Shown here piece after piece: positions 5,092 through 11,763 of a stretch of 11,763 nucleotides of DNA (position 1 is its first letter; each line of letters opens with the position of its first letter). The notes under the pieces were generated by a model, which was not told the DNA's origin, searched no databases, and saw only the letters and a program-made list of their open reading frames with translations. Origin of the DNA: JBLNCE01 sp050260415 (GTDB taxonomy: Bacteria > Bacillota > UBA4882 > JAAYXC01); contig JBLNCE010000137.1 in assembly GCA_050260415.1 (NCBI GenBank), forward strand, positions 1 through 11,763, written 5' to 3'. The position numbers and the translations under genes were made by a program.

Positions 5092-5976
5092 ATGTTCAAG
5101 AGAGCAGCCATGTTTCTATTTGCCGCCGTCGTATGCGCCGCGCTCATCGCGGGTTGCGGTTCCGGCGGCACGGTGAACGAGTACGGCTCCGTCAGATTCA
5201 ACATAAAACTGTCGGATACCCAGCCTCCGTCTTTGACGCAGAGGGCTTACCGGGATCAATACACTCGCGGCGGCCGCGAGGTTCCCCAGGGAACGGCCAG
5301 GATTGACATCTATCTTGATAACGGCGTGAACCGGGCTTCCGGCTCCATCGTCATTCCGGATCCATATAACTTCACCACCCCTGTCACTGGAACCATCACC
5401 GGTATTCCGGCTGGGTCGAGCTATAAGGCCGTGGCGTTGGCCGTGAACGAGGCCGGTGAAACCTGGGTGGCTGGACAGACGCCAGGCATAACCATCACTG
5501 CCGGCAGTAACACGGATATAGGCATCGAGCTGAAGAGACTCGAGTTTTCTTTGACGTCCTTTCCATATGTATCCGTGGACGGCGGTACGCCATTATCGAT
5601 GTCCGGAAACTTGACCTTATTCATTGACGTAAGCCAGTCTTGGCTCTCGTATTTCAAGGCTCGTTTCGAAAACGAAGACGACCTGAACGACTATTTCGAG
5701 CTTGTTGACAATACGCTGTACAGCAATATTATCGCCGGGACGCCTTATTCCCTTACTTTCACCGGGAATGCCAGCAGCCCCGTGCTGTCTTCGGTCTACG
5801 ATTGTCTATGGATCGAAGGGCGCTTCTACTTCCTTGACGGCGATGCATCCCCTGTCTACTATGACTGCTTTTATGTGCCGGACTGGAACCTCTCTATTCC
5901 GATCGCCACCGTAAACGTATACGGTGACAACGTGGGCGGGGCCAACTTTACGATTACCGGTACCGGGCGCTTATAG
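5092..5976 (+). CDS. Orphan secreted lipoprotein, beta-rich, function unknown
   Basis: I place the start at the ATG at 5092, with GGGAGGG about 10 bases upstream. It is followed directly by a lipoprotein signal peptide: FKR, a hydrophobic core, and the lipobox LIAGC, so lipidation would be at Cys22 of 294 residues. In-frame ATGs at 5071 and 5083 are poorly spaced from the RBS. The mature part begins GSGGTVNEYGSVRFNIKLSD. It continues with ARIDIYLDNG and GTITGIPAGSSYKAVALAVN, alternating polar/apolar strands that suggest an immunoglobulin- or transthyretin-like beta sandwich (about residues 30-150). The second half is rich in aromatic and acidic residues, with several Cys. I recognise no family. 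It stands alone between terminator-like hairpins. The protein is probably anchored to the outer face of the membrane; a surface or spore-envelope role is speculation. Confidence 0.85.
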   Translation: MFKRAAMFLFAAVVCAALIAGCGSGGTVNEYGSVRFNIKLSDTQPPSLTQRAYRDQYTRGGREVPQGTARIDIYLDNGVNRASGSIVIPDPYNFTTPVTGTITGIPAGSSYKAVALAVNEAGETWVAGQTPGITITAGSNTDIGIELKRLEFSLTSFPYVSVDGGTPLSMSGNLTLFIDVSQSWLSYFKARFENEDDLNDYFELVDNTLYSNIIAGTPYSLTFTGNASSPVLSSVYDCLWIEGRFYFLDGDASPVYYDCFYVPDWNLSIPIATVNVYGDNVGGANFTITGTGRL

Positions 5977-5992
5977 GCAGAATTCTGCCTTT
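5975..5992 (+). terminator. Weak terminator-like hairpin overlapping the lipoprotein stop
   Basis: AGGCAG and CTGCCT form a perfect 6-bp stem around AATT, beginning inside the TAG stop codon. Only TTAAG follows, so the T-tract is poor and termination may be inefficient. Confidence 0.35.
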
Positions 5993-6010
5993 AAGATGAC
6001 TTTATACTCC

Positions 6011-6028
6011 GTTTGGTATAAACCAAAC
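6011..6028. repeat. Perfect inverted repeat GTTTGGTATAAACCAAAC
   Basis: A 6-bp perfect arm, GTTTGG/CCAAAC, flanks TATAAA between the lipoprotein gene and the truncated hydrolase. It could be a hairpin or a regulator binding site. No T-run follows on either strand, so a terminator is unlikely. Confidence 0.4.
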
Positions 6029-6060
6029 AGGCACTAGAAGTGATGTTATTCGCCCTGAAC

Positions 6061-6252
6061 TCACCCCCGGCGTGCCGCGAACTCCTTTTTCTGCGCGTAA
6101 CGCGTGCCGAAATACTCGTACCGGCCGGAGTGCTCCGCGGCACCATGCACGACGATGATATTCGCCCGGGCCGCGGCGGCGTCGGGCAGCCAGCGACGGT
6201 AAAAGATCGTCAGCTCGCGCGCGCCGAGGAAAGTTCCTGTCGTCTGCGCCAT
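6061..6252 (-). pseudogene. N-terminal fragment of an alpha/beta-hydrolase (monoacylglycerol lipase-like)
   Basis: From an ATG at 6252-6250 with the RBS GGGAGGA, the first 50 or so residues match the start of bacterial lysophospholipase/monoacylglycerol lipase proteins: GTFLGARELTIFYRRWLP, then ANIIVVHGAAEHSGRY. The HG is the oxyanion-hole motif and EHSGRY is diagnostic. The reading frame stops after 63 residues, whereas family members have about 270-300. The nucleophile GxSxG, the acid and the histidine are all absent. The other frames just downstream do not continue the hydrolase, so the rest was deleted, not merely frameshifted. An intact RBS and start suggest recent decay. It cannot be an active hydrolase. 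Confidence 0.75.
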
Positions 6253-6412
6253 CGGCAATCCTCCCTGGGTGACGTTGGCGTCTAGCACCGTCACCCTTCA
6301 GTCTTTTTCGACAGGATGGAGTCTTTTCCTGCAGGGTGCGCCTGCCGGGACCCGCCGTCATAAGACTCGGCCTTGTTCACGGCGCTTTTTTGGCACCAGG
6401 CCGACACCGCCA

Positions 6413-6441
6413 TTGACGAAAAACGGCAGTCTATGTTCAAT
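6413..6441 (+). promoter_or_regulatory. Candidate promoter for the 97-residue protein gene
   Basis: TTGACG (6413-6418), a 17-base spacer, and TTCAAT (6436-6441) give 5 of 6 and 4 of 6 matches to the sigma-A boxes. It would leave an untranslated leader of about 135 bases before the ATG at 6584. The surrounding 6295-6583 contains T-rich stretches and no gene. Confidence 0.35.
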
Positions 6442-6525
6442 TGTGGGACTATTTGTTAGTACGCCCCAGTTATGTTTTTTTTGTTTTGGCTCTCCAGTGC
6501 GTCATTTTACCTGCCGATGATTGAT

Positions 6526-6539
6526 CTTGACCGGTCAAG
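6526..6539. promoter_or_regulatory. 14-bp perfect palindrome CTTGACCGGTCAAG, possible operator
   Basis: This uninterrupted dyad lies about 30 bases upstream of the RBS of the 97-residue gene and downstream of its candidate promoter. With no loop it cannot form a stable RNA hairpin, so a DNA-binding dimer site is the more natural reading. No regulator is identified. Confidence 0.35.
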
Positions 6540-6583
6540 AAGGCTGTATGAAAGGGCGCCCATCAATCAAAGGAGGATTACGG

Positions 6584-6877
6584 ATGCATCTTGATTTTGA
6601 AGGAAACGAAGTTCAGGTCGATCTCAAGGGCGAGTCCTCGATCCGCTCGGGAACAGGCGACGTTGTGGAAAGGGTCCGGGTCGGGCTGCGCGCCAAGGAC
6701 CGGGAAGAGCAAAGAAGGTTTCTCGAGACCATACAGAAGGCTAAGAAAGCGGGCATCAACTCCACGGACGGCCAGGGGAACATCGTCAACAAATGGAGGG
6801 TACTGAAGGCTGATTGGTCGAAACTCGGGAATGGGTCCGAGTACAACCTGGTTTTTGAACTCGAGGAAATCAAGTAA
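6584..6877 (+). CDS. Unrecognised 97-residue soluble protein
   Basis: The ATG at 6584 has a textbook RBS, AAAGGAGG, 6 bases upstream; the open frame extends back to 6521 without an RBS, so I use 6584. The product is short, charged and without a signal peptide or membrane helix. It starts with strand-like MHLDFEGNEVQVDLKGESS, has a highly charged helix (LRAKDREEQRRFLETIQKAK), and then strand-like WRVLKADWSKLGNG and YNLVFELEEIK. A beta-alpha-beta layout with a central amphipathic helix is likely. I cannot assign a family. It is a monocistronic rightward gene between a decayed hydrolase and leftward genes, with a palindrome in its leader. The next 195 bases (6878-7072) hold no gene I can support. 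Confidence 0.75.
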   Translation: MHLDFEGNEVQVDLKGESSIRSGTGDVVERVRVGLRAKDREEQRRFLETIQKAKKAGINSTDGQGNIVNKWRVLKADWSKLGNGSEYNLVFELEEIK

Positions 6878-7072
6878 GCCATAAGGTCGCGGGTGGACTC
6901 GCGTCCGCATCTCGGAGCAGGACCATGCGGGCGGAGGCTTGGCCAATTTGCCGGGGCGAATACGGCGGCGGTCATTATCGGGATGGCAGCCGGCCTGATT
7001 CGTTCGCCCCGGCCGGCGGGGCGGATGGATGCCATACCCCGGGGAGCCGCGGACACGATCTTCGGCCTTACC

Positions 7073-7225
7073 TCAGGGCTGCCGGAGCGGGCGCGTGGTT
7101 GCCGCCGGGCAGCTGTTGGCGGTGACCGTGGAAGCCGCCACGATCGCATCAGCCCTCTTCTTGATAGTCTGGCCGGTCACCTGGCCGGACGCCACCTGTT
7201 TGATCACCTTTGTCGCGGCAGACAC
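7073..7225 (-). CDS. Possible 50-residue small ORF downstream of the membrane protein gene
   Basis: A GTG at 7225-7223 begins 14 bases after the stop of the upstream membrane gene on the same strand. A run of seven G serves as a plausible Shine-Dalgarno sequence 7 bases before it. The frame has 50 codons, with GC at most third positions. The N-terminal 35 residues look protein-like (SAATKVIKQVASGQVTGQTI, then KKRADAIVAAS); the end is less so (PAATTRPLRQP). There is no membrane segment and no family I know. The operon-like spacing is the main support; the tail could reflect a frameshift or chance. Confidence 0.35.
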   Translation of the reverse strand: MSAATKVIKQVASGQVTGQTIKKRADAIVAASTVTANSCPAATTRPLRQP

Positions 7226-7239
7226 CCTTCAACCCCCCC

Positions 7240-8118
7240 TCACTCGCTGTCGTTCCATGGATTATCATACTGTACCAGGCGTTCGCGGGGTACCTCGGTG
7301 GCAAGCATGTATTGGCTGCGTATGATGCTGAACTGCTGTGCCAACAGGTCAAAGGTGTTTTTGAACGGGCGCCGTCTGGACCAATAGGCGGCGAAGACCA
7401 GCTCGACCTTTCCCCATACCAGCAGGGGACAGGCCATGGCATAGTGCTTTTGTTCCGTGTCCCCGCGATTGTTCGCCACGGTCATGGTTTCCATGGCCAG
7501 TTTGATGATGCGGTTCAATTCGGGTTCGATGAAGTCCGGGTCCAGGGGAGTGGGAAGATAGCCCACGCCCTTGGCGCGATGGCCGGTAGTGACGGGAACG
7601 TATTGGACCCAGAGATTCCGCAGGAGATCCAGGCGCTCTTCCGGCGGCGTCTCCTGCAGCGCCTCGGCCAGGCCCATGCTCAGCAGGAGCAGGGGCGTCG
7701 TGGGCAGGTCATCGACCAGGCTGCCGATCTTGTCTTCGACAAAGATGTCGAGCTGCCAATCGAGGCCGAAGCTCTCCTTGGAAAAGGACGGGCGCAGCGA
7801 GGCAAAGAACGGATAGACGGCGATCAGGTAAGTCAGATAGATGCAGAATAAGATGCCAAGCAGCGCAAACATGGTTCGAACCAACTCGATCGGATGCCCG
7901 GCCGCCCGGGCGAGCCCGGCTCCCATTGGCCCGCGGCCAAGGTAGACCAAGAAGAGGGCCCAGGAAGAGAACCAAATGAACCAGATGGCCCCCTTGTGCA
8001 CGTAGATAAAAGCCGAGATATCCTTGCGTCCGCGCCAGGTAAAGGCATACGCGGCCAGGAGCGCCGCGTCCACCGCCAGGCACGCCAGAATCCAGTAAAC
8101 GCCCAAGATATCCCCCAT
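7240..8118 (-). CDS. Three-helix membrane protein with cytosolic C-terminal domain, unknown function
   Basis: From the ATG at 8118 the product has 292 residues. Hydrophobic segments are visible at about 5-25 (ILGVYWILACLAVDAALLAA), 44-62 (AIWFIWFSSWALFLVYLG) and 80-105 (FALLGILFCIYLTYLIAVYP). The remaining 185 residues are soluble and mixed, with acidic patches, TGHRAKGVGYLPTPLDPDF, and a C-terminal helix region ending PRERLVQYDNPWNDSE. The topology suggests a membrane-anchored cytosolic domain. I recognise no enzyme motif or family. The frame is open back to 8193, and an ATG at 8151 or a TTG at 8106 are alternatives; none has a strong RBS, so the start is uncertain. It lies downstream of the twin-ATPase gene after a 150-base gap. 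Confidence 0.75.
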   Translation of the reverse strand: MGDILGVYWILACLAVDAALLAAYAFTWRGRKDISAFIYVHKGAIWFIWFSSWALFLVYLGRGPMGAGLARAAGHPIELVRTMFALLGILFCIYLTYLIAVYPFFASLRPSFSKESFGLDWQLDIFVEDKIGSLVDDLPTTPLLLLSMGLAEALQETPPEERLDLLRNLWVQYVPVTTGHRAKGVGYLPTPLDPDFIEPELNRIIKLAMETMTVANNRGDTEQKHYAMACPLLVWGKVELVFAAYWSRRRPFKNTFDLLAQQFSIIRSQYMLATEVPRERLVQYDNPWNDSE

Positions 8119-8270
8119 CCCCGTCCGCGTCGCTATGATGATACGCGCCATGCGAGAAATGATGCTTGTCGGATCAGGGGATGTGGAAGGCAATGAAAAG
8201 ATGGGGATATAAATAAAGTTGGGTATCCCTTTTGCTCAGGTAAGGCGGCGCCGCAGAGGCGCTCTATCTT

Positions 8271-9398
8271 TCACATCGCCACCGATGCCGGGAGGATGCC
8301 CGCGTACTTGAGGATCCGCGCCAGCGTCTCGTCCCGCGCCTCGTCGATCGCGGCAAAGTCCATATTGGGGACGTAGTAATCCTCCATCAAGTCATGGGTC
8401 TCCTTGGCTTTTCGAAGACAGGCGAAGGCGCGGCCGATCAAGGCATCGTATAGCTCCCGGTCGTCCTCGTTGCGTGCGGCATACTTCGCGGCCGTCTCCG
8501 CGGACCGGCACTCATTCATGTCCAGGACGCCGGCCGCCCGTTCCGCGCCGTAGTCGTGATAGGCATTGACGGTTACCAGCCCCGCTTCCAGTTCCGGCAG
8601 ATAGATGTGTTCCAGACGCTCGGGATCAAAAGCACAGTGATAACACTCGACCGCCAGCCCCCGTTCCACCGCCGCCAGCGCCGCCTTGCCAAGGAGTGTC
8701 GACTTGCCCGTGCCCGGTGCGCCTTTGACGACGATCAGGTCTTTTGCTTCACCGAAGATGGAACTCAGGTAGTGGCGGGGTCCGTCCGGGGTCAGCGCGC
8801 TGGCGAAGAGCCGTCTGATCCTGCCGGGTTGCGAGGCGACCGGCCTTTGGCCGCATAGCCGGGCGATAATCTCCGCCGCCCTCTGGTTGGCCTGCCCGGC
8901 GTGCAGTCCTTCCGCGTTGGCGGCCGACCAGGCGTCGCGGATTTCCTTGGCCGCGCGCAGGAAGCGGTAAGCGCGGGCAAAAAGCCGGCCGACCTCGCGG
9001 TTCAGGGCGATGATCTCGTCTTTGCCCTTGACCATGCCTTCCTCATCCCAGAAGTCCCCGAGGTGGATGATCTCGTCCACACAGCCAGGGTTCTTGGGGT
9101 CGACCACATGGGGAGCGGTGCCGTCGATCATCGCCACCCCGATCTCCGGGAAGACCACCCCGTCCAGGGAATCGTTATCCGCCGAGCAGTGCATCTGCTC
9201 CACGGCGAATCCGCGCCGGGCCATCTCTCCGGCAATATGCCGCATAAAGCTGCTCTTGCCCACGCCCGGGCCGCCCTTGATGATGATGAGGCGCCGCGCG
9301 TCCGGGGCGATGATCTGGTCGTAGAACGAGTAAAAGCCGTAGGCCGTGTTGCCGCCGGGGAACATCTTCCGGATCCGGGCCGTTTTTTGGTCCGCCAA
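8271..9398 (-). CDS. PRK06851-type protein with two tandem P-loop ATPase domains
   Basis: The product has 375 residues from a TTG at 9398, with GGAGGGGG 7-8 bases upstream. It is an internal duplication: Walker A motifs GGPGVGKSS (42-50) and GAPGTGKST (226-234), each followed by a similar block, EQMHCSADNDSLDGVVFPE (about 67-85) and ECYHCAFDPERLEHIYLPE (about 251-269). After the first, GVAMIDGTAPHVVDPKNPG is characteristic of the PRK06851 family. That family is a set of soluble predicted ATPases found in spore-forming Bacillota, with no established substrate. Cys-His residues next to each nucleotide site are conserved in both halves. Neither half shows a DNA-binding or protease domain. The gene looks intact and of normal length. 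Confidence 0.88.
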   Translation of the reverse strand: MADQKTARIRKMFPGGNTAYGFYSFYDQIIAPDARRLIIIKGGPGVGKSSFMRHIAGEMARRGFAVEQMHCSADNDSLDGVVFPEIGVAMIDGTAPHVVDPKNPGCVDEIIHLGDFWDEEGMVKGKDEIIALNREVGRLFARAYRFLRAAKEIRDAWSAANAEGLHAGQANQRAAEIIARLCGQRPVASQPGRIRRLFASALTPDGPRHYLSSIFGEAKDLIVVKGAPGTGKSTLLGKAALAAVERGLAVECYHCAFDPERLEHIYLPELEAGLVTVNAYHDYGAERAAGVLDMNECRSAETAAKYAARNEDDRELYDALIGRAFACLRKAKETHDLMEDYYVPNMDFAAIDEARDETLARILKYAGILPASVAM

Positions 9399-9469
9399 TC
9401 GATTACCCCCTCCAGATTGCGTCAGGCTAAAGTCCCGTTCTAGCTTATGGAGAGGGACGGCAAGGGGTG

Positions 9470-9509
9470 ACCGGTGGATGGAACCTGTCTCCCGTGGCGG
9501 TCCACCGGT
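9470..9509. repeat. Imperfect REP-like palindrome with GGAACCTGTCTCCC core
   Basis: ACCGGTGGA (9470-9478) and TCCACCGGT (9501-9509) are perfect 9-base inverted arms. Between them is GGAACCTGTCTCCC (9480-9493), resembling the GGAACCTGTCCCC string common in REP-type repeats of some anaerobic bacteria. It lies in the gap 9399-9618, which has no gene. One copy only is present here. Confidence 0.45.
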
Positions 9510-9566
9510 TGCCTTGAGGCATGCCAGGACACCACCGTATTGCTAAGGTAAAGGTGTATCATAACG

Positions 9567-9592
9567 AAAGCGCCGGTCATCGCCGGCGCTTT
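9567..9592. terminator. Terminator hairpin after the membrane-fusion gene
   Basis: A perfect 10-bp stem AAAGCGCCGG/CCGGCGCTTT surrounds TCATCG. The plus strand continues with TT, extending the run to TTTTT before GCG; the minus strand continues CGTTATG after TTT. It lies 27 bases after the stop of the leftward gene, so it probably ends that transcript, and it may also work rightward. Confidence 0.65.
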
Positions 9593-9618
9593 TTGCGTGA
9601 GGTAATCTACCATACCGC

Positions 9619-10817
9619 TCAGTCAGCCTTGCCCACCGTGAGCAGGATCGTGGTCTCGCCGTCGTTTTCGTTGGCGAGCACGGTCACCATGCGGTCGTCT
9701 TTCTTGAATGAGATCCCGAGGATGGTCTGTTCGACGGTCCAGCCGGCGGCCCCCAGCTTATCCTTGTAAAAGCCGTAGACCGTGTCGGCGGAGTCCTTGG
9801 TGCTCATGGTGGTCATGGAGCCGCCGCCTTCGCTGCTGGAGGAACCCAGGGTCCCCTGGACCTCCGCGCGGGGATAGATCGGCACATCCTTCGGAAAATC
9901 GCTGGGCAGACCGGCGCCGATACTGAGGCGCGCGCCGTTCTTGCCCTTGATGGTAAAGCTCCCGGTATTGCGTCCGGCGTCGATTTCCCGGCCACGGAGG
10001 AAGCTCTGCCCGAAGAAGCCGAAGGTCGGATAGGAGTAGCGATGGAAGGCGAACCGGGCCACCAATCCGACGACCAGCAAGGCAGCCAAGACAATCCCGG
10101 CGATCTGCAGGGTCTGTTTACCCAACTTGAGCGTGCCGGGCTCTTTGACGGAGAGTTCTTCATAGGCCGCGGTGAAACCGATGACGCCCATGGGGGCGGT
10201 CAGGGAGACGCAGGCGATGGAGAACGGCGCAAAGAGCAGGAAGCCGAGCCCTAAACCGGCGATCCCGATGACCGCCAGGAGCGCCCCGATCGGGACCATC
10301 AAGATCGCGATCGCGCCGAGACCGGCCACGATCCCCATAATGAGCGCGTACAGCCAGACCATGGCCGGATTGGTCATCAGGCAGCCGAACGCCCGTTTGA
10401 TGGCGGCAACCGGCTCGAGCCCCTTATCCATGACAAAGCAGAGGGATAAGACCAACAGTAGGGCGAGGACAGGGTAGACCGCCAGATTGAGCACGAGCGC
10501 GATCAAGCCGCCGATAATCCAGATGGAGCCGATGATCCCGGTGATGATGCCAAAGACGAAATAAGCGACCCCCACGATCAGGACCACGAGCAAGGCCGGC
10601 ACGAACTTGTCAAAGTGGGCGAAGACCTCGTTGAACTCGGCTTTCTCCCCGCGCATGAGTTTTCGCACGAGGACGATCAAGCCGCCGACAAGCGGTCCCG
10701 CAAGGATGCCGAGCGTAATCCCGGAAATGGCGCCAACCACCAGGGTTGCCAGGAAGAGGAGCCCAAAGTCTTAAAGTAGACATCTAGGCCGCGTTGGAAT
10801 CCCTTTCCGATGTCCAG
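9619..10817 (-). CDS. Polytopic membrane protein fused to an extracytoplasmic domain; N-terminal frameshift
   Basis: The uninterrupted frame starts at a GTG at 10740 (373 residues), but this cuts into the first helix. In the next frame upstream, after the strong RBS GGAGGGAGGG, lies DIGKGFQRGLDVYFK from a CTG at 10817, the usual opening of DUF975-like membrane proteins. One missing base near 10769 (AAGACTTT where AAGAACTTT would give KNFGLLF) separates the two. The repaired product is about 399 residues. Residues 18-255 form about six hydrophobic segments rich in G, I and L; a last helix (IVLAALLVVGLVARFAF) leads to a soluble C-terminal domain of about 130 residues. That domain has SDFPKDVPIYPRAEVQGTLG, a serine/glycine linker, and VYGFYKDKLGAAGWTVEQ, resembling small alpha/beta envelope domains. 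Function unknown. The frameshift may be a sequencing error. Confidence 0.78.
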
Positions 10818-10906
10818 ATAAATCCCTCCCTCCAAGTCTTGGGGATGATTGCTAATAAAACACGACGGAGAGGGCGATCATACCTCTATTTCCAGGTCGC
10901 GGAGGG

Positions 10907-10935
10907 AAAAACATGGCGGCGCATATCGCCGCCAT
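10907..10935 (-). terminator. tyrS: Intrinsic terminator of tyrS
   Basis: On the minus strand a perfect 9-bp stem ATGGCGGCG/CGCCGCCAT with a 5-base loop (10935-10913) is followed by GTTTTTCCC. It lies 28 bases after the tyrS stop codon. A 7-base outer inverted repeat (CGACGGA near 10863, TCCGTCG near 10938) surrounds it, probably by chance. Confidence 0.85.
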
Positions 10936-10962
10936 AATTCCGTCGCGGGGAAAACAGGGCCG

Positions 10963-11763
10963 TCATTTGACGATGACGCGGTGAAAGACCTTCTTTCCCT
11001 TGCGCAGTATCACTCCGTCTCCCTCGAGTTCTTTGGCGGCCAGGACCAGAGTGGTTTGGGTGATCTTTTGCCCGCCGATGGCCAGGCCGCCCTGGTCCAC
11101 CAGGCGCCGCGCCTCGCCGCGCGAGGCCGCCATGCCGGCGCGAACCAGGATGTCCAGCAGCGGCAGGCCGGCCGCGGCCTCCGTTGCCGGGATCACGGTA
11201 GTGGGGATCGCGGCCGCTTCGCCGCCACCGCCGAAAGCGGCCTCCGCGGCGTTTTGGGCTTCCCGGGCCGCTTCTTCGCCGTGCGCCAAGAGAGTCGTCT
11301 CGTAGGCCAGCACTTTCTTGGCCTCATTGATTTCTCGATCGCGCAAGGCGCCCAGGCGGCGGACCTCGTCCATGGGCAGGAACGTGTAATAGGCCAAAAA
11401 GCGCTCCACATCCGCATCCTCGGTATTGCGCCAGTATTGGTAGTAATCGTAAGGACTCGTCTTGGCGGCGTCCAGCCAGACCGCGCCGGCCTCGGTCTTG
11501 CCCATCTTCTTGCCGGAGCTCGTGGTGAGCAGGGGGAAGGTCAGGCCGTAAGCCTCGCCGCCCTCCATTCTGCGGATCAGGTCCGCGCCGCTGATGATGT
11601 TGGACCATTGGTCGTCGCCGCCGCATTGCAGCCGGCACCCGTACTCGCGGTAGAGATGCAGGAAGTCATAGGACTGGAGCAGCATATAGTTGAATTCGAT
11701 GAAGGAGAGGCCGCGCTCCAGCCGGCTCTTGAAGCATTCCGCGGTCAGCATGCGGTTGACCGA
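10963..11763 (-). CDS. tyrS: Tyrosyl-tRNA synthetase, C-terminal two thirds (5' end outside window)
   Basis: The visible 266 residues charge tRNA-Tyr with tyrosine, an essential cytosolic step in translation. The frame is open through the right edge, where SVNRML continues a longer protein; family members have about 410 residues, so roughly 140 including the HIGH-type motif are missing. Landmarks: LQSYDFLHLYREYGCRLQCG, then GGDDQWSNI (tyrosine-site region), then SSGKKMGKTEAGAVWLD, the KMSKS loop in the KMGKT form. The C-terminus is an S4 RNA-binding domain (LLDILVRAGMAASRGEARRL, then DQGGLAIGG), with an alanine- and glycine-rich linker before it. The gene ends VFHRVIVK and is followed by a clean terminator. 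Any T-box leader would lie outside the window. Confidence 0.96.
   Translation of the reverse strand, partial: SVNRMLTAECFKSRLERGLSFIEFNYMLLQSYDFLHLYREYGCRLQCGGDDQWSNIISGADLIRRMEGGEAYGLTFPLLTTSSGKKMGKTEAGAVWLDAAKTSPYDYYQYWRNTEDADVERFLAYYTFLPMDEVRRLGALRDREINEAKKVLAYETTLLAHGEEAAREAQNAAEAAFGGGGEAAAIPTTVIPATEAAAGLPLLDILVRAGMAASRGEARRLVDQGGLAIGGQKITQTTLVLAAKELEGDGVILRKGKKVFHRVIVK

Noticed and set aside
7006..7022. GCCCCG/CGGGGC hairpin as a terminator
   Set aside because: No T-tract on either strand; it is most likely a chance structure in a GC-rich stretch.
6878..7330. Plus-strand open frames with hydrophobic stretches such as FLIVWPVTWPDATCLITFVA
   Set aside because: They have no RBS, are antisense to the end of the leftward membrane gene and its downstream ORF, and mirror the hydrophilic sequence on the other strand.
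10765..10780. Programmed -1 frameshift at TACTTTAAG in the membrane-fusion gene
   Set aside because: The codons TTT AAG do not form a slippery heptamer in frame, and a one-base deletion restores the expected family sequence exactly.

Overview
This is about 11.8 kb of moderately GC-rich bacterial chromosome. I read it as an endospore-forming member of the Bacillota, probably in the broad Clostridia/Moorellia/Limnochordia range. The evidence is a tiny YjcZ-type sporulation peptide gene, strong AGGAGG-type ribosome binding sites, frequent TTG and GTG starts, a yybP-ykoY manganese riboswitch, a PRK06851-type twin P-loop ATPase, and a clostridial-looking TyrS. I cannot name the species. I see no tRNA, rRNA, CRISPR array or complete insertion sequence.

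Layout, left to right. Positions 1-753 (minus) hold a complete manganese-export control module: promoter, yybP-ykoY aptamer, overlapping intrinsic terminator, RBS, and a GDT1/UPF0016 transporter gene that runs off the left edge. Positions 788-1909 (minus) hold two tandem paralogous small polytopic membrane proteins, probably CBO0543-like. Positions 1910-2287 have no convincing gene but contain a strand-specific terminator hairpin pointing right. Positions 2288-3169 (plus) are a compact cluster: a frameshifted starch-type carbohydrate-binding module protein, a 44-codon ORF overlapping its stop as ATGA, and a DUF454/YbaN membrane protein that seems to start at CTG. Positions 3317-4453 (minus) encode a YghO-like GNAT-fold protein. 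Positions 4681-4779 (minus) encode a 32-residue YjcZ peptide with its own terminator. Positions 5092-5976 (plus) encode an orphan lipoprotein behind a roughly 300-base, partly structured leader. Positions 6061-6252 (minus) are the N-terminal stump of an alpha/beta-hydrolase. Positions 6584-6877 (plus) encode an unrecognised 97-residue protein. Positions 7073-9398 (minus) hold a possible 50-residue ORF, a three-helix membrane protein and the twin-ATPase gene. Positions 9619-10817 (minus) hold a membrane protein fused to an extracytoplasmic domain, with a frameshift near its N-terminus. Positions 10963-11763 (minus) are the C-terminal two thirds of TyrS with its terminator.

Most of these are independent short transcription units, not one pathway. 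The clearest functional unit is the manganese riboswitch and exporter. Several genes are cell-envelope or sporulation-type products, but the sequence does not tie them together. Two genes carry a clean single-base frameshift (near 2480 and near 10769), and two appear to start at CTG. Either the assembly has small errors or these loci are decaying. I found no convincing new multi-gene system. The least explained items are the lipoprotein leader, the orphan terminator at 2121-2157, the membrane/extracytoplasmic fusion, and several small ORFs.
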